Assembly (NCBI GenBank): GCA_905215145.1
Contig: CAJMOW010000004.1
Location: 1-45,319 of the forward strand
DNA length: 45,319 bases
From: an uncultured bacterium
Lineage (GTDB): Bacteria; Bacillota_I; Bacilli_A; RF39; UBA660
Reading direction: 5' to 3'
Part shown: in pieces, positions 27,960 to 34,773 of the stretch
Numbering within the stretch: the stretch's first letter is position 1
Layout of the letters: each line of letters begins with the position of its first letter
Program-made: the position numbers and the translations under genes
Notes under the pieces: model-generated
Database searches by the model: none
Told to the model about the DNA's origin: nothing
Seen by the model: the letters and a program-made list of their open reading frames with translations, nothing else

Positions 27960-28198
27960 GTTTATAGTAATGTTTATTTATGCTTGAACAATACTGAATA
28001 AATGATCGATATTTACGAATAAACAGTATTTATAAGCTATTATATCAATTATATATTAAAAGTAAATAGTTTATATATCTTTATAAAATAGTTTGCCAAA
28101 TCAAATGATTCTCAATTATTTTCTATAATATTATATTTCGTACTATTAATAATTTTATAATAAATATTAGAGAAAGTAAAAGCATCCTTTCTTGATCC

Positions 28199-28214
28199 TT
28201 CCTTTACGGGGGAA
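28199..28214 (+). repeat. Dispersed GC-rich palindrome, copy 11 (intergenic)
   Basis: Exact consensus TTCCTTTACGGGGGAA in non-coding DNA, six bases from the terminator hairpin at 28220-28255. Being outside a gene, it shows that the repeat is not kept for its peptide. Confidence 0.92.
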
Positions 28215-28219
28215 AAGTA

Positions 28220-28255
28220 AAAGCTGGTACTATCATTAATGACAATACCAGCTTT
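28220..28255 (-). terminator. Terminator of the minus-strand nucleotide-gene block
   Basis: AAAGCTGGTA at 28220-28229 and TACCAGCTTT at 28246-28255 are perfect complements with a 16-nt loop. Read on the minus strand the stem is followed by TTTTACTTTT. It lies 12 bases past the end of the thioredoxin-like gene. Confidence 0.8.
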
Positions 28256-28267
28256 AATTATGTATAA

Positions 28268-28549
28268 TTATTTATTAATAATATTATCTATTTCTTTTTG
28301 TATTTGAATAAAAGGAATAGTACCTAAAAATGTAATAGATTTTTTATAATTATCATCGTATATTATAGTAGCAGGAAAATCAGTTATATTATTTTCTTTT
28401 AATATATTTCTATCAATAAAATCTTTATTACAAATATTAATATTTATATTTTTATTATCGTCATAAGTTTTTTTAATAGATAAAATAATATCAGTCATTA
28501 TTTCACAACCAATACAATCAGATTGTGTTATTAATAAAACTTGTATCAT
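28268..28549 (-). CDS. Thioredoxin/glutaredoxin-like protein
   Basis: 93 aa. The first beta strand (IQVLLITQ) is followed by SDCIGCEIM, a CxxC redox pair at C12/C15. NITDFPATIIY supplies the cis-proline loop, and LGTIPFIQIQKEID forms the final strand and helix, which is the complete short thioredoxin fold. A protein of this size is likely a phage redoxin that reduces host or phage enzymes, possibly ribonucleotide reductase. It starts one base after the dUTPase gene ends and is the last gene of its operon, followed by a terminator. The family call is good; the partner is unknown. Confidence 0.82.
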   Translation of the reverse strand: MIQVLLITQSDCIGCEIMTDIILSIKKTYDDNKNININICNKDFIDRNILKENNITDFPATIIYDDNYKKSITFLGTIPFIQIQKEIDNIINK

Positions 28550-28550
28550 A

Positions 28551-29180
28551 TTATCGTCCAGTACTACCGTGTCCTCCAGCTCCTCGTTCAGTTTCTTCAG
28601 GATTAAGTTTTCCTTCTACAAATTCAATTTTATAATAAGGAAAACAAAACATTTGACCAATACGTTCTCCTACTTTATATGGAGGATTATTATGAATCTT
28701 AAATTTATTTATAATTTCTAAAAATCTATTAGAAATTCCAATAGTATCAGAATAAGCATTAATAAAATTTATAATACTATTAATAGCGTTACGAATATTT
28801 TTAGATGTACGATCTTTAAAACAAAATAAATATTCTCCTCTATAACCGTAATCTCCAGTTGCAGGAGTATTAGCTAAATAACAATCTGTTTTACGATTAG
28901 AAGAACGAGGTCTAAATTCAAGATACCAACCTTTAGGCGGTTCAAATCTAAAATTAGTACCATAAACCCAACAATCATTTTTTTCATCGTATTCACAACT
29001 TGTAGCGTAGATATCAGCTCCAGCATCATCAGGATTTGCATAAATAGGAAGAATATTATCTATTGGAGATTTCTTTTCTTCTTCTCTGTAAGCATTTACA
29101 ATTTTAATTGTAGTTTCATTTACTTTAGGATCTACAATTTCATAAGTTACTTTAACTGAATTTTGAGAATTTTGTTCCAT
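28551..29180 (-). CDS. dut: dUTPase (dUTP diphosphatase), with an extra insert
   Basis: 209 aa. It hydrolyses dUTP to dUMP and pyrophosphate, keeping uracil out of DNA and feeding thymidylate synthesis. All five trimeric-dUTPase motifs are visible in order: DAGADI (motif 1), FRPRSSN (2), GDYGYRGEYLFCF (3, with the catalytic-site tyrosine), GERIGQMF (4) and the C-terminal RGAGGHGSTG (5). The protein is longer than the usual 140-150 residues because of about 45 helical residues between motifs 3 and 4 (DRTSKNIRN through KIHNNPPYK). It lies in one operon with ThyX and dNMP kinase, consistent with dTTP supply. Confidence 0.93.
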   Translation of the reverse strand: MEQNSQNSVKVTYEIVDPKVNETTIKIVNAYREEEKKSPIDNILPIYANPDDAGADIYATSCEYDEKNDCWVYGTNFRFEPPKGWYLEFRPRSSNRKTDCYLANTPATGDYGYRGEYLFCFKDRTSKNIRNAINSIINFINAYSDTIGISNRFLEIINKFKIHNNPPYKVGERIGQMFCFPYYKIEFVEGKLNPEETERGAGGHGSTGR

Positions 29181-29182
29181 AA

Positions 29183-29416
29183 TTATTCTTTAAATAATTC
29201 TTCTTTTAATTTGTTATCTAAAACTGTATAATAATCATCTGTTAATTTAATAATCCAATCATCAATATCTATTATAATATTAACATAAACTAAAATTGCA
29301 TTATTTTGAATATAACAATATTTACAAAAATTTAATATATCTAAAACATTTTCTCCATTATATTGAATAGCTTCATAAAAGAAATGTTTAATTACTAAAG
29401 TTTTAATATTTTTCAT
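29183..29416 (-). CDS. Small phage protein of the PGDWI/PGDYI type
   Basis: 77 aa. The pattern YEAIQYNGEN, then IDIDDWIIKL, then a conserved-looking C-terminal DDYYTVLDNKLKEEL, matches the small phage proteins in which an EAxQxxG start is followed by a GDWI turn. Here the PGDWI turn has become IDDWI. Function is unknown in the family. It lies between DUF932 and dUTPase genes with 2-3 base gaps, so it is part of the operon. Confidence 0.72.
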   Translation of the reverse strand: MKNIKTLVIKHFFYEAIQYNGENVLDILNFCKYCYIQNNAILVYVNIIIDIDDWIIKLTDDYYTVLDNKLKEELFKE

Positions 29417-29419
29417 ATA

Positions 29420-30466
29420 TTACGCAGCTATAGCTAATTTTATTGCTGAGTCAAAAGCGTTAATAATTTTACGAGATTTATCTCCATAAAGGATACTATC
29501 CATACGATTAATACCTTCACTATTATCAATATTAGAATAATATCCAGTAATACTATTTACAGCCCCCCATAAAGTACCAACAAATTCTTTTTGTCCAGGG
29601 CCTTCATAATAATAATTAAAAGTTTTATTTAAAATATTAACTTTACGCATAGAAACGCCACTTGCGTCAATAGCTCTCCAATTTTTATTAACTAATGCTT
29701 CAAATGTATATCCAGAATCAATAACATCTTGATATTCTTTATCTGTTAATATATTACTACAAAGCCATTCTATATAATTATTATCGGAAATAGATTTATT
29801 TGCAAGAATACTATAACATTCATTTATATGTTCGCTCTTTTGTTTACAAATGCCAAGTATTTCTTTTGCAATATTTATTTTAGAATGAACACTTTTAGTA
29901 TGTCTAAAAGTTATAAAATTAGAACTTGTGGCAATAGCAGCAGTTAATGTATTTTCACAAACAATTCTAATAGGAGTAAACAATATTTTAACACCAGAAC
30001 TTCCATCATGAGAATTAGTAAATACTAAATAATTATCTACTGGATCTCCATTAACTAATATAGTATCTGGTAATTTAGCACTTACAAATATACGTTCTCC
30101 ATTTCCAAAAATTCCAGCTGTTTGCCAAATTGCTTTATCAACTCCAATAGCATTGTCAAAGAAATTAAAAGCTTCAATATTTTGAACAGGTGTATATTTT
30201 CCTTTAACTATACCTAAAGGAATATTTAAATCTTTACGATAAGTAGCATAACTATTTTCAAAAGTTCTATATACTTCTCCCCCGTAAAGGAAAGCATCCG
30301 CATTTAGATCTTCATTAATATGAGCTGGCATTTTACCCACAATATTACATTTACCAACTTCCCAATTAAGTCTTGCTTTTTTAATAACATCTGCGGCAGT
30401 TTCACAATCTGAAACATCTACAACTCCTTTATAATTAAAAGGAAGTCCTTTAACATTGAAACTCAT
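29420..30466 (-). CDS. DUF932 family protein
   Basis: 348 aa. The layout is that of DUF932 phage proteins: an N-terminal segment with FNYKGVVDVSDCETAADVI, the YRKDLNIPLGIVKGKYTPVQN region, FDNAIG, the FVSAKLPD strand, the FTNSHDGSSGVKI turn, TPIRIVCENT, and a C-terminal helical part ending in AIKLAIAA. The molecular function of the family is unknown; such genes often sit beside phage replication and recombination genes. A dispersed repeat copy is read in frame as FLYGGE at about residues 58-63. The start overlaps the end of the upstream membrane-protein gene by 17 bases. Confidence 0.82.
   Translation of the reverse strand: MSFNVKGLPFNYKGVVDVSDCETAADVIKKARLNWEVGKCNIVGKMPAHINEDLNADAFLYGGEVYRTFENSYATYRKDLNIPLGIVKGKYTPVQNIEAFNFFDNAIGVDKAIWQTAGIFGNGERIFVSAKLPDTILVNGDPVDNYLVFTNSHDGSSGVKILFTPIRIVCENTLTAAIATSSNFITFRHTKSVHSKINIAKEILGICKQKSEHINECYSILANKSISDNNYIEWLCSNILTDKEYQDVIDSGYTFEALVNKNWRAIDASGVSMRKVNILNKTFNYYYEGPGQKEFVGTLWGAVNSITGYYSNIDNSEGINRMDSILYGDKSRKIINAFDSAIKLAIAA
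30278..30292 (-). repeat. Dispersed GC-rich palindrome, copy 12
   Basis: The minus strand reads TTCCTTTACGGGGGA, in frame in the DUF932 gene as FLYGGE. Confidence 0.88.
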
Positions 30467-30737
30467 AATATAAAAATAATAATAATAACATTATGAAATT
30501 AAATCCAAACATTACTAAAAATTTAATAATAGGAGCGGCTGTAGTTTTTTTAATTTTATTATAATTATTCAAAATACTTTTAAAAATATTACTAACTTGT
30601 TTATTTTTATTAGTATATTTATCTTCAATATAATTTATAGCCATAGTAATACCTACGCTTTTTCCAAAATAATAACCAAATAATAGTGATACTATTATAA
30701 TAGTTATTATTAAAATTATTGTAACAGTCGTTATCAT
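30450..30737 (-). CDS. Small membrane protein with two transmembrane segments
   Basis: 95 aa. A very hydrophobic first segment (about residues 4-26, Ile/Val-rich, ending GYYFGKSVG) and a second near the C-terminus (about 70-90, FLVMFGFNFIMLLLLFLYY) flank a lysine-rich loop with a short amphipathic helix. No signal-peptidase site is evident. It overlaps both neighbours by a few bases (4 bases upstream, 17 downstream). It could alter the host envelope or be holin-like, but nothing in the sequence decides this. Confidence 0.7.
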   Translation of the reverse strand: MITTVTIILIITIIIVSLLFGYYFGKSVGITMAINYIEDKYTNKNKQVSNIFKSILNNYNKIKKTTAAPIIKFLVMFGFNFIMLLLLFLYYEFQC

Positions 30738-31354
30738 AACTTTTTAAATTTACGAATATCTATATGCTTATATTTATCATCTATATTAATAGAAACATTA
30801 TAAAATTCTTTAAGAACTTTTAGTTTAGGAGAACGAGAATCAACTGTATATATATCAATATCATCATGATTAGTAATTCTCGAACAATTAATAATTACAG
30901 GATCTCTTGGATAAAAATTATTATGTTTAATATAACATTTATTAATATATTCTCCAGCAATTACTCCTCCTCTTGTAATATAAATACGTTTATTAAATAA
31001 TTCTTCTTTTCGAGGAATATAAAGTTCTTTATTATCAATAAGATTATATACTGTATCTACAATAATTTTATATGCTCTATTATAATACCATTTATTATTT
31101 TCATCTTTATTAATATAAATACATGTATTATATTCATTATTTAAATCAATAGGTGTTACTGGATAATTATTTATAAGTCTACTAATTTTATTTAATATAT
31201 CATTATAATTTATATTATAAATATTATTATTTAATTTTAATATAATATCAAATACAGTATCAATATAATCTTTTCCATAATCTTTTTCTAATTTATTTAA
31301 TTCCGTTTTAAGAAAAATTATAAAATTAGAATCATTATTATTTATTTCATACAT
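30734..31354 (-). CDS. Conserved-looking phage protein, unknown function
   Basis: 206 aa, rich in Asn, Ile, Lys and Tyr. The N-terminal half is helical. The C-terminal half looks beta-rich, with LFNKRIYITRGGVIAGEYI and HNNFYPRDPVIINCSRI, and may form a small barrel. I recognise no catalytic residues. Its start lies 13 bases inside the end of the Gp157-like gene and its end overlaps the membrane-protein start (ATGA), so all three are translated as a chain. Confidence 0.65.
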   Translation of the reverse strand: MYEINNNDSNFIIFLKTELNKLEKDYGKDYIDTVFDIILKLNNNIYNINYNDILNKISRLINNYPVTPIDLNNEYNTCIYINKDENNKWYYNRAYKIIVDTVYNLIDNKELYIPRKEELFNKRIYITRGGVIAGEYINKCYIKHNNFYPRDPVIINCSRITNHDDIDIYTVDSRSPKLKVLKEFYNVSINIDDKYKHIDIRKFKKL

Positions 31355-32106
31355 AATACTTTGTTCTTTTCAATATTACCAATAGTAATGTTATTATTTG
31401 TATTTTGATCTTTAACTATATATTTTACAGTATTTTTATCTATATCCATATCTATTCCAGTAGAATAATCTAATCCATAATATGCTTGTAATAAATAATT
31501 ATTACTTTCAATTAAATTCTTTAATGAAACAGTAAATTTAAAAATAATATTTACACAAATAAAATCATAAATAGTAAATGGAGCAAAAGCTTCTCCTCTT
31601 TCTGCAATACATTTAGCATTAATAGCATCAATTAAACCTTGAATATCAATATCATCTCCTGTAATTAATAAATCATTTTTATATAATTCTCTACAATATT
31701 CAATAAATTCATATCTTAAAATATCTAATCTTTCTTTATTTTCAATAACAGATTCAGTAGATTTTGTAAACAATTTACAATCTTCTAATTCAATAATTTT
31801 ATTTCCAGATTTACCATCAGTGCCAAAATTAATAACAGCATTTTTCATAGTATTTCGTAAAACTTCAATTCTATTAGTACGAGTTTTCTTTAATTCTTGA
31901 AGTCTTTTAATTTCATTACTAATACCTTCATTATAATTTTTATAAACTTGAATAGCTTTATTATAATCAGAAAGTTTTTGTTTAAGATTTTCTTGATTAA
32001 TGTTAAGTTGTTCTAATTGTTCTTCAGTAATTTCACCAGCATTTTCTTCTATTTCAATAAATATTCTATTTATATTTTCTTGAATTTTATAAATATTATC
32101 TTCCAT
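31342..32106 (-). CDS. Gp157-like coiled-coil protein
   Basis: 254 aa. Residues 1-85 form a long coiled coil (EENINRIF, EEITEEQLEQL, EISNEIKRLQELKKTRTNRIEVLR), followed by a small domain with IELEDCKLFTKSTESV. This is the pattern of the Siphovirus Gp157 family, small coiled-coil proteins encoded near phage recombination and ssDNA-binding genes and linked to phage resistance in dairy bacteria. The C-terminal about 90 residues look unlike the family core. It overlaps the start of the next gene by 13 bases and the upstream zinc-ribbon gene by 11 bases. Confidence 0.72.
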   Translation of the reverse strand: MEDNIYKIQENINRIFIEIEENAGEITEEQLEQLNINQENLKQKLSDYNKAIQVYKNYNEGISNEIKRLQELKKTRTNRIEVLRNTMKNAVINFGTDGKSGNKIIELEDCKLFTKSTESVIENKERLDILRYEFIEYCRELYKNDLLITGDDIDIQGLIDAINAKCIAERGEAFAPFTIYDFICVNIIFKFTVSLKNLIESNNYLLQAYYGLDYSTGIDMDIDKNTVKYIVKDQNTNNNITIGNIEKNKVLCMK

Positions 32107-32266
32107 ATAAATTTGTATTAATTACTATTTTAGCTTTTAAATCTCCGCATTTTTTACATTTAAGAACAAATACTGTTCCTATTATATTTCCTCTTGTATC
32201 TACATAAGGATCTTCCTTATAAACTTCGTATTCACATCCTCCATATAATAAACATTTCCAATTCAT
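32096..32266 (-). CDS. Small zinc-ribbon-like protein
   Basis: 56 aa. It starts MNWKCLLYGGCEYE and later has FVLKCKKCGDLKAK, so two cysteines at the front and a CxxC pair near residue 40 could bind one zinc ion. The N-terminal pattern resembles small phage proteins in which a WKC start precedes a zinc ribbon. The ATG overlaps the stop of the upstream 74-aa gene (ATGA) and the stop lies 11 bases inside the Gp157-like gene, so the overlaps fit a real gene in this tightly packed operon. The role is unknown. Confidence 0.7.
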   Translation of the reverse strand: MNWKCLLYGGCEYEVYKEDPYVDTRGNIIGTVFVLKCKKCGDLKAKIVINTNLYGR

Positions 32267-32487
32267 AATGCAATTTCATTTTCGTTAATATTAATAATTT
32301 TTATATCTTGTATATTTATATTTTTAATAATAGACTTAATTTCTTTTACTTTTAAATTAACAATAAAATAAACAGAAAATTTAGTAGCTAAATTTATATC
32401 TGAGTTAAATTCTATTTCAGATTCTTTATATATTTCTCCACAATAATATTGTTCAATATTATCTATTATTGCTTTAATTATATACAT
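32263..32487 (-). CDS. Small protein, unknown function
   Basis: 74 aa, acidic. The predicted pattern is alternating strands (MYIIKAIIDNI, KFSVYFIVNLKV, IKIININE). No motif is recognised. It sits between ThyX (1-base gap) and the zinc-ribbon-like gene (ATGA overlap), which supports translation as part of the operon. Confidence 0.62.
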   Translation of the reverse strand: MYIIKAIIDNIEQYYCGEIYKESEIEFNSDINLATKFSVYFIVNLKVKEIKSIIKNINIQDIKIININENEIAL

Positions 32488-32488
32488 A

Positions 32489-33322
32489 TTAATCTCTAAA
32501 TTTATATCCTAAATAAATAAGTTGATCACGAATTAAACCAGCTATAATTTTAGCATTAGGATGTGGTTTTCCAGTAGTTCCATAATAACGAAGATCTATA
32601 ATATGCCTCCATTCTTTTACAGTATATGTATAAATTACCTCAGTAGCAGTACATAAAGGAAGAAATTCTCTTGCGTCTTCAGGACTCCATCCTCTATTTA
32701 TTCTATTAAGATAATTACTTTCATATTCAGACATTCTATTAATAAATGCTAATTGATCGGCAATTTCTAAATTATCATAATAGTAAGGTTTACAAATAGA
32801 AATTTGATTATTAAATTTATCTTTACTATAATTACAATATCTTGTACTTCTTTCAGCAATATTGTTAGGACTAACTCTATTTAATTCTCTTGATGTACTA
32901 ATTTGAGTAGTAACTTTAAAAGTAAATCTTTTATATTCTTTAAGATCGTCAGGAAGATCTTTTATAATATGTTTAGCTATTTCATTATATTTAACAATAT
33001 TATTTCTTTTAAATTCTAAATAAGATTGTCCATTCATTACAACATATAAATCCTCATTATCAATAATTTCTATATTTGTTGCAAAATAAAAATAATTATC
33101 TACTATATGTCTATTCCAATAATCTTTATCATATTTACAATAAATAGTAGCATGACGAAACATAGATAAATGATTATTTGCTATTAAAACATTCTTACAA
33201 AATTGCTCATCATTTATATTAGAATTATTATTAGAAGCATAACAAACTCTGGCACAATTGGCAACATGAGAATAAAAATTATCTTCTTTTAATAATTCTA
33301 CTTTGGGTTCTATTAAAATCAT
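32489..33322 (-). CDS. thyX: Flavin-dependent thymidylate synthase (ThyX-like)
   Basis: 277 aa. ThyX makes dTMP from dUMP using FAD and methylene-tetrahydrofolate. The family features are HLSMFRHATIYC early on, STSRELNRVSPNN then AERSTRYCNY in the middle, and AREFLPLCTATEV with EWRHIIDLR and GLIRDQLIYLGY at the C-terminus. The middle matches the substrate-binding SxRY part, but the usual RHR triad reads R-V-S here, so two of the three signature residues are replaced. It lies in the operon with dNMP kinase and dUTPase. The fold assignment is strong; full activity is less certain because of the altered triad. Confidence 0.88.
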   Translation of the reverse strand: MILIEPKVELLKEDNFYSHVANCARVCYASNNNSNINDEQFCKNVLIANNHLSMFRHATIYCKYDKDYWNRHIVDNYFYFATNIEIIDNEDLYVVMNGQSYLEFKRNNIVKYNEIAKHIIKDLPDDLKEYKRFTFKVTTQISTSRELNRVSPNNIAERSTRYCNYSKDKFNNQISICKPYYYDNLEIADQLAFINRMSEYESNYLNRINRGWSPEDAREFLPLCTATEVIYTYTVKEWRHIIDLRYYGTTGKPHPNAKIIAGLIRDQLIYLGYKFRD

Positions 33323-33340
33323 AATTAATTCTTTTTACTA

Positions 33341-33357
33341 TTCCGCCCGTAAAGGAA
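33341..33357 (-). repeat. Dispersed GC-rich palindrome, copy 13 (intergenic, GGGCG variant)
   Basis: The minus strand reads TTCCTTTACGGGCGGAA, 17 nt with TTCC and GGAA ends. It fills half of the 40-base gap between the dNMP kinase stop and the thyX start, the widest gap inside this otherwise overlapping operon. Confidence 0.85.
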
Positions 33358-33362
33358 GGATG

Positions 33363-34163
33363 TCAATTATTATTTTTACTTTCTATTATTTCTCGTTTTT
33401 CCCTATATACAGTATTAATAATATTAAATATATTATAAAATAGATTAAATTTAGTACCGTTATTATCTATAATATAATCTTCTTTAATATTATCTATACA
33501 CTCTGAAATATGTTTATCATTATCATTATTTTCAGTATTTCTATTTATTTTAATAATTATACCACCTAATTTCTTTATCATTTCAGTTTCATCCCTAAAT
33601 CTAACATCAGGAATAATACATAATCTATATTTAGTAGCTTTAGTACTTATAGTATTAGCAATTAATTTTGTCCATAAACTATTATCAATTAATTGTTTTC
33701 CTATATCAGTTCCAATATATTGTAGTAAAGTTCTAATTTTAATACACATATTATTATTTAGCATCCAATATGAAAGAGGAAGTTTAATTAATTCATCATA
33801 AGTAACTATTAAGTATTTTTTATTTTTAGCTTCTTCTTCATTTATAAAAGCATTTGTAATAGTACATTTTCCAGAAGTATATGCAGCTAATTTAATATAT
33901 TTATTATCCTTATAATTTCTATCATAAAAATATTTAATATTAATATTAAATAGTTTAGATATAAATTCTTTTAAAGGATCAGCAAAATGAACAATAGTTT
34001 TTAATTCTTTTTCTTTATTAATTACATCATGCAATACCCAATCTTTATAATTTGCCCCTCTAATATTTTTTTTAATAATATAATCAATAATAGAGGCAGT
34101 TAAATCTTTACCTGAACCTTTTTGTCCAGATAAACCTATAATTAGTCTACTTTTAATATCCAT
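33363..34163 (-). CDS. Deoxynucleoside monophosphate kinase
   Basis: 266 aa. The P-loop near the N-terminus, IGLSGQKGSGKDLTA (G13 to K19), is followed by a long helical lid region. LQYIGTDIGKQLIDNSLW and CIIPDVRFRDETEMI are characteristic of phage dNMP kinases related to T4 gene 1, which phosphorylate dTMP and other dNMPs. The C-terminus (after about residue 210) is low-complexity. It is the first gene after the terminator at 34371-34395, so it probably heads the transcript running through ThyX to the thioredoxin-like gene and supplies dNTPs for replication. Confidence 0.88.
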   Translation of the reverse strand: MDIKSRLIIGLSGQKGSGKDLTASIIDYIIKKNIRGANYKDWVLHDVINKEKELKTIVHFADPLKEFISKLFNINIKYFYDRNYKDNKYIKLAAYTSGKCTITNAFINEEEAKNKKYLIVTYDELIKLPLSYWMLNNNMCIKIRTLLQYIGTDIGKQLIDNSLWTKLIANTISTKATKYRLCIIPDVRFRDETEMIKKLGGIIIKINRNTENNDNDKHISECIDNIKEDYIIDNNGTKFNLFYNIFNIINTVYREKREIIESKNNN

Positions 34164-34301
34164 AGATACAAATATATAAATAATATATGACTTTACCTAA
34201 TATTTTCTAAAAAAATATTATATAATTTGAAGTTAAAATAAGCTGTTTAAGCGTATATATTTTTAATTCGTATAAATATATTAGATTTATATATTTTGCT
34301 G

Positions 34302-34321
34302 TAAAATAGCTTAAAATAGCT
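34302..34321 (-). promoter_or_regulatory. Tandem 10-bp repeats upstream of the dNMP kinase operon
   Basis: TAAAATAGCT is repeated exactly twice in tandem (34302-34311 and 34312-34321), and a related AAAATAAGCTGTT lies at about 34226. The 241-base gap to the dNMP kinase start must hold that operon's promoter, so these are candidate operator or activator sites. I could not find a clean Bacteroidota promoter here. Confidence 0.4.
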
Positions 34322-34370
34322 TATTTTGGCCATTTATTATATATAAATATCCTCGCTAATCAAAAAAAAT

Positions 34371-34395
34371 AGTGCTGAACATATAGTCCAGCACT
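34371..34395 (-). terminator. Rho-independent terminator after the ligase operon
   Basis: The minus strand forms AGTGCTGGAC / GTTCAGCACT around TATAT (one mismatched pair) followed by ATTTTTTTTG, a classical stem plus U-tract. It lies 10 bases past the stop of the 122-aa gene and separates the replication operon from the nucleotide operon. Confidence 0.92.
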
Positions 34396-34404
34396 TACAA
34401 TACC

Positions 34405-34773
34405 TCAAATAGAAATACAATAAACGTCATATATATCATAATTATCTATTAATTTCATATTAATATTAAAATTACAATTATAATTAGAATTAAGATAATC
34501 TTTTAATTCTCCTCTAACAGGAATTTTTACTCTTCCATATCCATCAACTTGACAAAGCCTACAATTTTCATTAAATTTATGATTAGATAATAAAATATAA
34601 TATTGTCTACCCAATTTATCAACATTAAGAGCGCATTCAACAAAATATCTATAATTAATATTAGTAGGCATAAATATTAATCCTTTTTTAATATCAAACC
34701 AAGCTCTTTTTTTATTAACAACAGGATTAATTATATTATAAGAATATATATTAGTTAGCATATTATTATTCAA
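34405..34773 (-). CDS. Small protein, unknown function
   Basis: 122 aa. A beta-rich pattern is visible (AWFDIKKGLIFMP, RQYYILLSNHKF, GYGRVKIPVRGELKDYL), possibly a small barrel. Its start overlaps the end of the ligase gene by 8 bases, and it is followed by a strong terminator, so it is the last gene of the replication transcript. No family is recognised. Confidence 0.65.
   Translation of the reverse strand: MNNNMLTNIYSYNIINPVVNKKRAWFDIKKGLIFMPTNINYRYFVECALNVDKLGRQYYILLSNHKFNENCRLCQVDGYGRVKIPVRGELKDYLNSNYNCNFNINMKLIDNYDIYDVYCISI

Larger units (their letters stand above)
27894..28267. other. Convergent intergenic zone between the two gene blocks
   Basis: 374 bases between the stop of the virion RNA polymerase gene and the stop of the thioredoxin-like gene on the other strand. 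It holds a terminator hairpin at 27915-27959, about 230 bases of nearly pure A+T with no convincing gene, one intergenic copy of the dispersed palindrome (28199-28214), and a second hairpin at 28220-28255. The only short frame noted is a 20-codon hydrophobic one on the minus strand, which I do not call. Confidence 0.8.

Noticed and set aside
28110..28185. 20-codon hydrophobic frame on the minus strand in the convergent zone
   Set aside because: It is very short, in nearly pure A+T, and downstream of no evident promoter.
34169..34176. TATATTTG on the minus strand as promoter of the dNMP kinase operon
   Set aside because: It lies six bases from the ATG, has no TTTG element at the right distance, and such A/T words are frequent here.
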